From assembly GCF_042219855.1 (NCBI RefSeq), contig NZ_JBHJHP010000005.1, positions 1-64,000 on the forward strand: DNA of 64,000 nucleotides, in the 5' to 3' direction. Position numbers and translations under genes: made by a program. Origin of the DNA: JBHJHP01 sp042219855. Lineage in GTDB: Bacteria; Bacteroidota; Bacteroidia; Bacteroidales; UBA5342. Under the pieces are notes generated by a model. That model saw nothing but the letters and a program-made list of their open reading frames with translations, was not told where the DNA came from and did not search any database. This document shows positions 17,291 to 26,242 of the stretch, in pieces (positions within the stretch are counted from its first letter, which is position 1; every line of letters starts with the position of its first letter).

Positions 17291-17943
17291 CCTGATTTCA
17301 CACTGAGCTTGTCGAAATGTCGTAATTCTCATCTCCCGGGAGATTAGTCACCGGGTGAATATAGCAATGCCGGAAGATTCACCCGGTGACTTTACCCCTG
17401 TCTGCCATATCCTGTCCCTAAGGGACAAAACAACAATCCCAATCGTCTTTCTACCGATATAATGTCCCTAACTGGACAAGCGCTAAGTTGCCCGATTTAT
17501 AAGGAATCGAATTCCTGATTTCACACTGAACTTGTCGAAATGTCGTAATTCTCATCTCCCGGGAGGTTAGTCACCGGGTGAATATAGCAATGCCGGAAGA
17601 TTCACCCGTTGACTTTATACCTGTCTGCCATATCCTGTCCCTAAGGGACAAAACAACAATCCCAATCGTATTTCTACCGATATAATGTCCCTAACGGGAC
17701 AAGCGCTAAGTTGCCCGAATTATAAGGAATCGAATTCCTGATTTCACACTGAGCTTGTCGAGGTGTCGTATTTCTCATCGCCCGGGAGGTTAGTCACCGG
17801 GTGAATATAGCAAAGCCGGAAGATTCACCCGGTGACTTTACCCCTGTCCGCCATATCCTGTCCTTAAGGGACAAAACAACAATCCCAATCGTCTTTTACC
17901 GATATAATGTCCCTAACGGGACAAGCGCTAAGTTGCCCGATTT
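17291..17943. repeat. Three tandem 223-bp units with internal palindromes
   Basis: Units begin with CCTGATTTCACACTGA at 17291, 17514 and 17737, so the period is exactly 223 bp; the third is cut at about 17943. Each holds a perfect 14-bp inverted repeat (GTCACCGGGTGAAT ... ATTCACCCGGTGAC), the palindrome TGTCCCTAAGGGACA, and TCTACCGATATAA followed by TGTCCCTAACGGGACA. Copies differ at a few bases, for example CTAACTGGAC in unit 1 and TCCTTAAGG in unit 3. A single GTCACCGGGTGAATAT piece recurs at about 18090. This fills most of the 1.2-kb gap before hemH. Confidence 0.95.
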
Positions 17944-17992
17944 ACAAACATACTTTCTTACAGGTATTACAATACCCTCTCCTTTACCCAAA

Positions 17993-18020
17993 AGTCTTAT
18001 ATCTTATATCTTAAGTCTTA
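17993..18020. repeat. Four-unit 7-bp array (TATCTTA type)
   Basis: AGTCTTA, TATCTTA, TATCTTA and AGTCTTA lie head to tail. The unit is a variant of the TGTCTTR heptamer at 289-337. The remaining DNA to 18217 holds a TCTGCGAAAATCAGC-type piece also seen near 31310 and 31490. Confidence 0.7.
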
Positions 18021-18217
18021 TGTCCATCCAAATGTAGCAAGTTCAGTCAGCAAGTTGAAGTTCGGGAATGGGGTGAGTCATTTTACCGCCAGTCACCGGG
18101 TGAATATTTCAAAGCCTGCAATAGTTACTAAATCACTATAACAGATCTGCGAAAATCAGCTTAAAACATCTGCGCTCCAAATAGCTATCGGGTCTGCGGG
18201 AACACTATAAATTTAAG

Positions 18218-19225
18218 TTATTTTGCAATCTCCACAATCGCTTTCGCCCAGTCATCGGTATCGTTCAGACTGTGTACCAGGGTGAGTTTTTCGCCGCCGT
18301 GTTCCTTGAACAGATGCTGGTATTCTACTTCCAGTTCCACAAAGGTTTCCAGGCAGTCCGCCACAAACGATGGTGCCGTGATTAAGATGTTTTTGGCTCC
18401 TTCTTTTGCCTTTTGTTTAATGAGTTCGTCTGTAAAGGGATTCAGCCAGTTTTTGGATAAACGGGACTGAAAACCAACCGAATACCGGTCGCTTTTTAGT
18501 CCGGCCGCATTGGCCAGCAAACGCGTAGTCTGGTAGCAGGTGGCTTTGTAGCAGTAAGTACCCTGTTCCGGAAAATTGTTTACGCAGTCGCATTCAGCGC
18601 ACTGGTATTGCGGATGGATCTTATTGATCTGCCGTTCAGGCAAGCCGTGATAGGAAAAGATGACATGGTCGTATTTCTCCGGTTGGTAAGATGCAATGCG
18701 TTTGGAAAAGGCCTCGACAAATGCCGGATGATGGTAATACTGATCTATAAAGCGGATGCCGGGCATAGCCTGCCATTTTTTGGCTTCTGTAAACACCAGG
18801 TCGAAGATGGAGCCGGTGGTGGAAGAAGCATATTGCGGGAAGAGCGGAAAGACGATGATCTCGCTAAAGTCCTTATCGTGAATTTCGTTCAGCACTTTGG
18901 TCAGGGCCGGTTTGCCATAGCGCATGGCTGCAAATACCTGCACTTCCTCTCCTTTCAGTTTCTGTACCTTCACAGCCAGTTTCATCAGGTTGATGAGCAA
19001 AGGTGAGCCTTCGTCGGTCCAAAGGCGCTGGTACAAGCGGGTGGAATTTTTCACACGAAACGGAATGATGATGAGGTTAACCAGCATTTTCTGCAGCAGC
19101 CACGGAATATCGATCACCCGGCGGTCGTTCAGAAATTCGGTAAGGTAACGGCGCACGCTGGCCCTGTCCGGGTTGTCCGGCGTTCCCAGGTTTACAATGA
19201 GCAGTGCAGTTTTTTTATGTTTCAT
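18218..19225 (-). CDS. hemH: Ferrochelatase
   Basis: A 335-residue enzyme that inserts ferrous iron into protoporphyrin IX, the last step of the protoporphyrin route to heme. It begins with the LLIVNLGTPDNP motif. The key residues His193 (FSYHGLPER) and Glu293 (FVADCLETFVELE) are present. A cysteine-rich stretch (CAECDCVNNFPEQGTYC, about 209-225) lies where many Bacteroidota and Gram-positive enzymes carry extra cysteines. It is the only heme gene outside the hemA-hemF operon and is cut off from hemF by about 970 bp of repeats, so it probably has its own promoter. Confidence 0.97.
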   Translation of the reverse strand: MKHKKTALLIVNLGTPDNPDRASVRRYLTEFLNDRRVIDIPWLLQKMLVNLIIIPFRVKNSTRLYQRLWTDEGSPLLINLMKLAVKVQKLKGEEVQVFAAMRYGKPALTKVLNEIHDKDFSEIIVFPLFPQYASSTTGSIFDLVFTEAKKWQAMPGIRFIDQYYHHPAFVEAFSKRIASYQPEKYDHVIFSYHGLPERQINKIHPQYQCAECDCVNNFPEQGTYCYKATCYQTTRLLANAAGLKSDRYSVGFQSRLSKNWLNPFTDELIKQKAKEGAKNILITAPSFVADCLETFVELEVEYQHLFKEHGGEKLTLVHSLNDTDDWAKAIVEIAK

Positions 19226-19281
19226 GATGTGATTGTGTTAAAATCAATATGCATATAGTAAAGATCGTGCATGGACCGGAT

Positions 19282-19315
19282 GTTGTAGAGACGCGATTAA
19301 TCGCGTCTCTACAAC
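19282..19315. repeat. Perfect 34-bp palindrome
   Basis: The left half is GTTGTAGAGACGCGATT, and the right half is its exact reverse complement with no loop. A shorter copy lies at 37721-37744 after another gene, and a decayed one is at about 57524-57542. Such a perfect dispersed palindrome is typical of a REP-like element. It lies 56 bp upstream of hemH. Confidence 0.9.
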
Positions 19316-19320
19316 CATCG

Positions 19321-19555
19321 TTGGGCGTAGTGTCCGCACTACGTCCGTAATTTAATACCGGATCTATTAATAATTGACCACACCTGGTCATATTTTACAT
19401 CCTTCAAATAAAATCCTCCGTCTTCGGATCCAATGATCCGAAGCCACCTCCTTTATTTCGATACGTCCTGCCAAATCAGGACTACTCAGTAACCCAGGAG
19501 GACGCGCTAACAGCTCCAATAATGCAAATTACCAACTGTAATTCAAATGCTAACC
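19321..19555. repeat. First copy of a 235-bp duplicated intergenic segment
   Basis: From TTGGGCGTAGTGTCC to ATTCAAATGCT this segment matches 19878-20112 at an offset of 557 bp with few changes. It contains the GGGCGTAGTGTCC palindrome and a complete frame-repeat element (19411-19504). That element is AAATCCTCCG, a 22-nt palindrome (arms CTTCGGATC/GATCCGAAG), CCACCTCCTTT, a second palindrome (GTCCTG/CAGGAC), TACTCAGTAACC, then AGGAGGACG. Confidence 0.92.
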
Positions 19556-19597
19556 CAAGCGCTCAATTCGTAATTTCTAACTCGAAATTCGTAATTA

Positions 19598-19840
19598 TAT
19601 GCGGCCGTGCCTCGTCTTTATTTCATTTGCGGTCACATTCCCCGGCCTTGATTAAACATTGCATTCAATTCCCGGGGTGGCATTCGCTTCGCTCATTTAC
19701 CCCGGGCTACCCCCGAAGCATCGGGGTTTGCCCCCGCTGGGGTCATTTTTTTAAGAACACTTTACCGCACCTACCCTTTATTCCCTAAAGGGATCTTCGC
19801 GCTGGTCTTCCCCTTTAGGGGACCGAGAGGTAGCTATGGA
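19598..19840. repeat. Dispersed repeat block between the two duplicated segments
   Basis: It carries the same GCGGCCGTGCC + TTTATTTCATTTG piece as 17100, then several short GC-rich palindromes (CCCCGG, CCCCGAAGCATCGGGG, CCCTTTAGGGG). An open frame here has repeat-derived content, and I do not call a gene. Confidence 0.65.
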
Positions 19841-19877
19841 AAAATCTTTCGTCTAGCGTCTTTAATCAATTCCATCG

Positions 19878-20112
19878 TTGGGCGTAGTGTCCACGCTACG
19901 TCCGTAATTTAATACCGGATCTATTAATAATTGACCACACCTGATCATATTTTACATCCTTCAAATAAAATCCTCCGTCTTCGGATCCAATGATCCGAAG
20001 CCACCTCCTTTACTTCGATACGTCCTGCCAAATCAGGACTACTCAGTAACCCAGGAGGACGGGTTCATAGCTCCAATAATGCAAATTACCAACTTTAATT
20101 CAAATGCTTACG
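19878..20112. repeat. Second copy of the 235-bp duplicated segment
   Basis: Matches 19321-19555 at an offset of 557 bp. Differences include GTCCACGC for GTCCGCAC in the small palindrome, CTGATCAT for CTGGTCAT, and TTACTTCG for TTATTTCG. It includes a frame-repeat element at 19968-20061 with the same 22-nt palindrome as the first copy. The rest of the gap to hemF has only short AT-rich direct repeats. Confidence 0.92.
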
Positions 20113-20192
20113 AAAGTGTAAAATTCGAAATTTTACACAGAGCTTGTCAAAGTGTCCCAATTCGTAATTCCAAATTTGAAATTCGTAATTAA

Positions 20193-21086
20193 TCACACCG
20201 TCCACTCAATCCCTTTCTTCAGAAAACCCACAGTTTTTTCCTCTTCCGAGCCGGGTTGCAGCTGAACATTAAAGTCCCAGTCCACCTCGGGTGGCATGCT
20301 GACCAGGATGGATTCGATATTGCCCTGGCTGGCCAATCCGAATCTTGTGCCCCGATCGTACATCAGGTTGAACTCCACATAGCGTCCTCTGCGGAGTTTC
20401 TGCCACTTTTTCTGTTCAGCACCGAACGGTTTTAAACCATTCTTTGCCATCAGTTCAGCATACATATGCGGATAAAGTTTAGCCAGATCGGAGGTAAATT
20501 TTAGCCAGTCATCCAGGTCGTTGTTATGATCAGGCGACTGGTGATCGAAAAATATACCACCGATTCCCCGTGTCTCATCGCGGTGAGGCAGAAAAAAATA
20601 GTCGTCTGCCCATTTCTTAAAATCGGGATAATATCGCGGATTATATTTATCGCAGACTGCCTTTATTTCGTTGTGAAACCATGCTGCTTCTTCCGGATCA
20701 ACATACATGGGGGTAAGATCGATGCCGCCACCGAACCATTCTGCCTTGTCATCCAGGGCAAAATAGCGTACGTTCATGTGAATGGTTGGAACAAAGGGAT
20801 TGGATGCGTGAATGATGGATGAGATGCCGGTTGCCAGAAATGTTTCGGCTTCCTGATGGAACAGCGATTTCATGGTTTCGGTCACCGGCCCGGTAACATA
20901 CGAAAAGTTGACCCCGGCTTTTTCAATGATGTTACCACCTTCCATCACACAGGTGAGGCCTGAACCAACTTCCTTCTCCCACGGATGGTCCTCAAAAACA
21001 CCTTTTCCGTCGGCCTCTTCCAAAACACTGCAGATGTTGTGGTGCAACATCCGGTACACCTCTTTTATCTTTTCACCGTTTTTCAA
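20193..21086 (-). CDS. hemF: Oxygen-dependent coproporphyrinogen III oxidase
   Basis: A 297-residue enzyme that uses O2 to turn two propionates of coproporphyrinogen III into vinyl groups. The family signatures are FGGGIDLTPMYV (about 119-130) and RRGRYVEFNLMYDRGT (about 230-245), with conserved histidines in HMNVR and PHRDE. The length is normal. It is the last gene of the hem operon, 41 bp after hemG, and lies beside the oxygen-independent HemN, so the cell can make heme with or without oxygen. Confidence 0.97.
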   Translation of the reverse strand: MKNGEKIKEVYRMLHHNICSVLEEADGKGVFEDHPWEKEVGSGLTCVMEGGNIIEKAGVNFSYVTGPVTETMKSLFHQEAETFLATGISSIIHASNPFVPTIHMNVRYFALDDKAEWFGGGIDLTPMYVDPEEAAWFHNEIKAVCDKYNPRYYPDFKKWADDYFFLPHRDETRGIGGIFFDHQSPDHNNDLDDWLKFTSDLAKLYPHMYAELMAKNGLKPFGAEQKKWQKLRRGRYVEFNLMYDRGTRFGLASQGNIESILVSMPPEVDWDFNVQLQPGSEEEKTVGFLKKGIEWTV

Positions 21087-21127
21087 AGTATGGAGAGTTT
21101 AAAAACATTCACCAGTTATAACCCGGA

Positions 21128-22498
21128 TCAGTCTTTAAGGTTCAATGCTAAATTTGTGGCCTGCTTTACGCGGTCGGCCATCCCAATGCCATCGTGTATG
21201 TTTCCGGCTAGGATCAGTCCCGGATACTGCTGCTGTACGGTCTCTATTGCTTCCAGACGTTGCGCCGTGCTGGCTTCGTACTGCGGTATGGCATGGTGAT
21301 ACCGGTATATGTTCAAAAGATCCGGTTTTTCACTGCACTGCAGCGTTTCACGTATCTCTTTCAGCACAATTTCTTTAATCTTTTCGTCGGACATATCCAC
21401 CATTTCGGGTTTGCGCGATCCACCCATAAACAGTGAAATCACAGCGCCACCTTCGGGTGCTCTTCCGGCAAAAATAGACGACGGAAACAGGATGCCCAGG
21501 GCATTGCGTTTTTCTTTCGACGGGATCAGGCCACCAAATGCATTCAGTTTGATCCCCTTCCAGGCATTGAATCCGGCAATAGCCTGAACCACTTTGGCAT
21601 AGCGGGCATTCGCCAGATCCTTCATGGTAGCTGCTTCAACAAAGGGCAACAGGTCCGGCAGGTTATTGCCCGAAACTGTGGTAATCACCTGGTGATATGT
21701 CTTTTTCACCTTCTTCCCTTCACCGTTTGTGAATGTGATGGTGTATTTTTCGGTATCCGGCTGTACACTTAAATCCTGACATCCGGTTAGTATGTTGTCC
21801 TGTCCGATGGCTTCGGCCAGTGCTTTAATCAGCTCTTTCAGTCCACCTTTAATGGAAAACACCTCGCGGGACACCCTTTTTTCAAGCTCTGTTTTTGGCA
21901 GCTTATGTTTTGCCATGGAGCCTTTAATGAAACTGCCGTAATCCTGCTCCAGGCGGTAGAGCTTCGGTAAGGCAAAACGGGTGACCAGTTTGTGCGGATC
22001 ACCGGCATAAATACCCGAAACAAAGGGATCGACGGCATAATCAAGGTAACTGCGGCCCAGACGGTGCAGCACCATGTCAGCTACCGTTTCATCGGGATTG
22101 GTTCCTGGCTTGCGAAACGGTTCACCCAGTATCCTGAATTTATCCAGCATGGAAAACAGCGGTGTGGCTATGGCTGAACCGAGACCGGAAGGCAAGGCAT
22201 GCCATTTACCGTTTTTCCAGATCCAGCGGTTTTTAGACTCTGCATTCGCCGTCTCCACCTCTATTTTATCTTTCAATTCATCAAACAACAGGACCAGCTC
22301 CGGTGAACCAATCACACCCGTACTCGGGCCGGTCTCAAACAAAAATCCATCTTCATTCACACTGTTAATCACACCACCAACACGCTTGTCGCGTTCCAGA
22401 ACGGTGACGTGCTTACCGTATTTTTTAAGGTAAAAAGCCAGCGTCAGACCGGTCAGTCCGCCGCCAATTACTGCGTATGAAGATTTGCTTTTATCCAT
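21128..22498 (-). CDS. hemG: Protoporphyrinogen IX oxidase (HemY-type, FAD)
   Basis: A 456-residue FAD enzyme that oxidises protoporphyrinogen IX to protoporphyrin IX. The dinucleotide fold is at the N-terminus (YAVIGGGLTGLTLAFYL ... VLERDKRVGG). The C-terminal FAD contact reads ILAGNIHDGIGMADRVKQA, close to the family GN.Y.GVG. pattern. The frame is open further upstream, but the start is taken at 22498 (MDKSKSS), one base after the hemN stop codon; this avoids overlap and puts the FAD motif at the right distance. This is the HemY/PPOX type, not the flavodoxin HemG of E. coli. Confidence 0.95.
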   Translation of the reverse strand: MDKSKSSYAVIGGGLTGLTLAFYLKKYGKHVTVLERDKRVGGVINSVNEDGFLFETGPSTGVIGSPELVLLFDELKDKIEVETANAESKNRWIWKNGKWHALPSGLGSAIATPLFSMLDKFRILGEPFRKPGTNPDETVADMVLHRLGRSYLDYAVDPFVSGIYAGDPHKLVTRFALPKLYRLEQDYGSFIKGSMAKHKLPKTELEKRVSREVFSIKGGLKELIKALAEAIGQDNILTGCQDLSVQPDTEKYTITFTNGEGKKVKKTYHQVITTVSGNNLPDLLPFVEAATMKDLANARYAKVVQAIAGFNAWKGIKLNAFGGLIPSKEKRNALGILFPSSIFAGRAPEGGAVISLFMGGSRKPEMVDMSDEKIKEIVLKEIRETLQCSEKPDLLNIYRYHHAIPQYEASTAQRLEAIETVQQQYPGLILAGNIHDGIGMADRVKQATNLALNLKD

Positions 22499-22499
22499 G

Positions 22500-23879
22500 T
22501 TATACTGTTTTTGAATATTGCATGGGTTTGCTTTTATAGGCCGGATCAAACAGTACCGCCAGGTTACGGATAAACAGTTTTCCACTTTCGTTCACCTGCA
22601 GCCTGTGATCGCCGTATTGAATTAATCCGTCGCTGATCATTTCGGATAAACGCTCTTCCTTAAACCCTGTGATTTCCAGGAATTGATCCGGTGAAATGCC
22701 ATGCTGTGCTGAAAATGCATTCATGTCAAACGCATCGTTACACATCACCTGCGTAATCACATCGCGAACTATCGCCTCATTATCTGTGAGTTCATATCCT
22801 TTCTCAACCGGAAGTTTCCCGTTCTCTATCAATTCTTTGTACTGCTTGATTTCCTTAACGTTCTGCGTGTAGCCATTCTCCAGCTGACTGATGGCCGACA
22901 CACCGAAGGCATAAACCTGTCCTGTAGTCCGTTTGGTACAGTAACCCTGAAAATTGCGGTGCAGCATGTTATTTTCAAGTGCTGTATTCAGCTCATCTTC
23001 TGGCAATACATAATGATCCAGACCGATAGCCTTGTAACCGGCTTCCAGCAAAATATCCCGTGAACCCAGAAACATATCCATCTTTTCACCGGGTCCCGGC
23101 AGGCCCTTTTTCTCCAGGATCTGCTGATGTTTTTTCATCCATGGCACGTGCGCATACGAAAATGTGACCAGGCGATCCGGACGAATAGCCGCTGCTTTTC
23201 TGATGGTTTCAGTAAAGCTTTCCACAGTTTGTCCCGGCAGGCCGTAAATAAAATCCAGGTTAACCGAAATTCCGGGAGACAGCGACTTGATATATGTCAC
23301 CAAATCCTCTACCGGAACAGCCGATGGCTGACGGTTCACCGTCTTCAATACCTCGGTATCAAAATCCTGAATACCCAGACTGAACCGGTTAAAACCTGCC
23401 GCTACCAGCTTTTGTATGTAGCTATTGTCGAGGTATGCCGGATTACATTCAATGGCAATTTCCGGTTTTTCAATGGTTTGAAACTGCCTCAGCAGCTTAC
23501 CGGTTATCGCAGTGAGGTAACTTACGTCAACCGCATTGGGCGTACCACCGCCAAAATGGATCTGTGAGATTTTACGGTTTTTATCCAGCCGTGCAATAAT
23601 GTTGTCTATCTCCTTGTGAAGCGTCGTGAAATAGTCATCCACGGCATCATCGTTCCGGATGGTACAGGCGTTACAGCCGCAGTAAAAACAGATTTTTTTA
23701 CAAAACGGCACGTGAATATAAAAGGCAATAAGGTTACTTTTATCGGCATCCGACTGCTCAATCATTTTAACATATTCCGTTTCGCCCACCGCATCGTTAA
23801 AAAAGTTTGCCGGGGGATAGCTGGTATAGCGTGGTACCGGTGCGTTATATTTTTCAATTAATTCACTTATCTCTTTCAT
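22500..23879 (-). CDS. hemN: Oxygen-independent coproporphyrinogen III oxidase (radical SAM)
   Basis: A 459-residue radical-SAM enzyme that makes protoporphyrinogen IX without oxygen. The 4Fe-4S site is Cys60, Cys64 and Cys67, followed by Cys69 (HVPFCKKICFYCGC), which is the true HemN pattern rather than HemW. The N-terminal motif PRYTSYPPA and the GGGTP SAM loop are present, as are the C-terminal ELTDNE and LFIRNLAVLFD segments of the HemN tail. It is 3 bp behind hemE and 1 bp before hemG, so translation is probably coupled. Confidence 0.97.
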   Translation of the reverse strand: MKEISELIEKYNAPVPRYTSYPPANFFNDAVGETEYVKMIEQSDADKSNLIAFYIHVPFCKKICFYCGCNACTIRNDDAVDDYFTTLHKEIDNIIARLDKNRKISQIHFGGGTPNAVDVSYLTAITGKLLRQFQTIEKPEIAIECNPAYLDNSYIQKLVAAGFNRFSLGIQDFDTEVLKTVNRQPSAVPVEDLVTYIKSLSPGISVNLDFIYGLPGQTVESFTETIRKAAAIRPDRLVTFSYAHVPWMKKHQQILEKKGLPGPGEKMDMFLGSRDILLEAGYKAIGLDHYVLPEDELNTALENNMLHRNFQGYCTKRTTGQVYAFGVSAISQLENGYTQNVKEIKQYKELIENGKLPVEKGYELTDNEAIVRDVITQVMCNDAFDMNAFSAQHGISPDQFLEITGFKEERLSEMISDGLIQYGDHRLQVNESGKLFIRNLAVLFDPAYKSKPMQYSKTV

Positions 23880-23882
23880 CTT

Positions 23883-24914
23883 CTATCTCCTCCAGTCTGC
23901 ATTGCGCAGCCAGTCTGTCATAAATTTTATCTTCTCATACGGTATTCCCGGAATAAACCCATGCCCCAGGTTACAAATCCAGTTCTGGTTCTCCCTTCCA
24001 AATAGCACATATTCTTCCAGCACCTTCACTATTTCGTCCTCACTGCCAAACAACATGCGCGGATCAATGTTCCCTTGCAATCCAATTTCAGGATGAACCA
24101 GTTCGCGTGCCGTTTTAATCGGCGTCTGCCAGTCGATGCCCAGAAAATCGCAATAATCCGGGGTAATCTCTTTTATGCCTGATCCCACATCTTTAGGGAA
24201 AAAGATGAACGGAATGTTCAGCTGCCTAAGTTCTGCTGCCACCTCCCTGACCATGGGTAAGAACAGCTCCTTATACAGGTTGAACGGTATCAGGCCGGCA
24301 TGCGTCTCAAACAGCTGAAACGCACTGATGCCATGTTTTACCTGGTTGCGGGCATAAATTATGGTGAGATCTTTTATGGCGTCCACCAGCTTTTTTGTGG
24401 TGGCTTTATTTTCATAAATGAATTTTACCGCACTGGCAAAACCGGTCTTGCTGCTCAGCCCTTCCAGCATATAACATAAAACCGTCAACGGACCGCCACA
24501 AAACCCGATCAGCGGAATTGATGCCGGTTTGGTTTCTATGATCTGATCAATGGCATTGTAGATGTACTGCAACTTATCCGGATCGGGATGCAATGCTGCC
24601 AGCGGATCTGCTTTTTGGATCAGTGCTTCATCAAACTGCGGCCCGTCATCTGTAAAGTCCAGTCCCATCCCCATGGCATACGGGATCACCAGGATATCGG
24701 AGAACAGGATGGCTGCATCCACTTTCAGGTCTTCTACCGGTAACAGTGTGACTTTTGCCGCCAGTTCCGGGTCTTTCATCATCTGCCAGAACGAATATTT
24801 CTCTTTTAATGCCAGGTAGGACGGTAAAACACGGCCTGCCTGCCGCATGAACCAGATTGGCGGACGTTCGGTAGATTCTCCCTGAAGTGTTTTCAGCAAC
24901 AATGGTTTATCCAT
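23883..24914 (-). CDS. hemE: Uroporphyrinogen decarboxylase
   Basis: A 343-residue TIM-barrel enzyme that removes the four acetate carboxyls of uroporphyrinogen III to give coproporphyrinogen III. The N-terminal signature PPIWFMRQAGRVLPSY carries Arg24 and Arg28. The ILFSDILVIPYAMG segment holds the catalytic Asp. The second signature, GFCGGPLTVLCYML, is also present. It is 5 bp after hemL and 3 bp before hemN. Confidence 0.98.
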   Translation of the reverse strand: MDKPLLLKTLQGESTERPPIWFMRQAGRVLPSYLALKEKYSFWQMMKDPELAAKVTLLPVEDLKVDAAILFSDILVIPYAMGMGLDFTDDGPQFDEALIQKADPLAALHPDPDKLQYIYNAIDQIIETKPASIPLIGFCGGPLTVLCYMLEGLSSKTGFASAVKFIYENKATTKKLVDAIKDLTIIYARNQVKHGISAFQLFETHAGLIPFNLYKELFLPMVREVAAELRQLNIPFIFFPKDVGSGIKEITPDYCDFLGIDWQTPIKTARELVHPEIGLQGNIDPRMLFGSEDEIVKVLEEYVLFGRENQNWICNLGHGFIPGIPYEKIKFMTDWLRNADWRR

Positions 24915-24919
24915 ATATC

Positions 24920-26215
24920 TTATTTTTTCAGGCCTTTCAAAACCTCAAAATTCTTTTTTATTGTCATCTCAATATCCTCATCACTGTGCGCCATAGACAC
25001 AAAAACGGCCTCAAACTGCGATGGAGCATAATAGATGCCCTGCTGCAGTGATCCGTTAAAATAGTCCGCAAACAGACTGGTATCACAGGTCTGCACGTCG
25101 GCAAATGAGCTCACCACCTCATTGCGTGTAAAAAACACGGTAAACATGGAACCTACCCTGTTGATAACCGCCGGAATTCCAAGTTCTGTAAGGTTGTTCC
25201 TGAAACCGGTCACCAGACGATCGGATTTTTTCTCCAGTTCGTCATACAGCTCGGGCCTGTCGTTGAGTGTTTTCAGCGTGACATATCCGGCCGTCATGGC
25301 CAGCGGATTTCCCGACAGTGTTCCGGCCTGATAAACAGGACCTACAGGTGCCAGTTGCTCCATGATCTCACGTTTTCCACCGTAGGCGCCTACAGGCAGA
25401 CCACCACCGATAATTTTACCATAAGTGGTCAAATCCGGTGTTATATCGCACAGGCCCTGCGCACCTCTACGTGACAGGCGGAATCCGGTCATCACCTCAT
25501 CGAAAATCAGCACAGAACCATGGTCTGTACAAAGTTTTCTCAAGCCTTCCACAAACGATCGCTTAGGCCTGATCACGCCCATGTTACCCGTGACAGGTTC
25601 AAGGATAACAGCAGCAATGTCTTTTCCTTTTTCAGCAAATACCTTTTCCACAGCTTCCAGATCGTTGTAGGCTGCCATCAGGGTATCGCGTGCTGTTCCG
25701 GGCGTAATACCAGGTGAATCGGGCGTTCCCAGCGTCAGCGCTCCTGAACCCGCTTTAATCAGAAAACTGTCGCCGTGACCGTGATAACAGCCCTCGAATT
25801 TTAATACGAGGTTACGTCCGGTATAGCCACGGGCCAGGCGCAGGGCACTCATGGTAGCCTCGGTTCCGGAATTAACCATCCGGATCATCTCCACCGACGG
25901 CACCATATTTTTAATCAGTTCGGCCATGCTGGTCTCGATTTCTGTCGGAGCGCCATAACTTGTACCGCGCATCGCAGCTTCCTTCACCGCCTCAATGACC
26001 GGTTCATAGGCATGACCCAGTATCATCGGGCCCCACGATCCCACATAATCAATGTAGGTGTTACCATCGATATCCGTGATTTTGGATCCTTTGGCATTGC
26101 TTATAAATACCGGATTGCTTTTTACGCTTTTAAAGGCCCTTGCCGGTGAATTGACACCGCCCGGCATGGCTTTCTGAGCCTTTTCAAATGCTGTTATACT
26201 TTTGTCAAATTGCAT
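24920..26215 (-). CDS. hemL: Glutamate-1-semialdehyde 2,1-aminomutase
   Basis: A 431-residue PLP enzyme that makes 5-aminolevulinate from glutamate-1-semialdehyde, the second step of the C5 route. The PLP lysine is Lys267 (TTYGKIIGGGLPVGAYGG). The gating-loop and phosphate contacts NSGTEATMSALRLAR (115-129) and the FDEVMTGFR motif (238-246) are conserved. It belongs to class III aminotransferases. It lies 27 bp after hemB and 5 bp before hemE. Confidence 0.98.
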   Translation of the reverse strand: MQFDKSITAFEKAQKAMPGGVNSPARAFKSVKSNPVFISNAKGSKITDIDGNTYIDYVGSWGPMILGHAYEPVIEAVKEAAMRGTSYGAPTEIETSMAELIKNMVPSVEMIRMVNSGTEATMSALRLARGYTGRNLVLKFEGCYHGHGDSFLIKAGSGALTLGTPDSPGITPGTARDTLMAAYNDLEAVEKVFAEKGKDIAAVILEPVTGNMGVIRPKRSFVEGLRKLCTDHGSVLIFDEVMTGFRLSRRGAQGLCDITPDLTTYGKIIGGGLPVGAYGGKREIMEQLAPVGPVYQAGTLSGNPLAMTAGYVTLKTLNDRPELYDELEKKSDRLVTGFRNNLTELGIPAVINRVGSMFTVFFTRNEVVSSFADVQTCDTSLFADYFNGSLQQGIYYAPSQFEAVFVSMAHSDEDIEMTIKKNFEVLKGLKK

Positions 26216-26242
26216 TGTTTTCAGTTTTTTCGTCGGATTGAA

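Noticed and set aside
17801..18037. 78-codon frame in the repeat region
   Set aside because: Lies over the third 223-bp unit and the heptamer array; repeat-derived.
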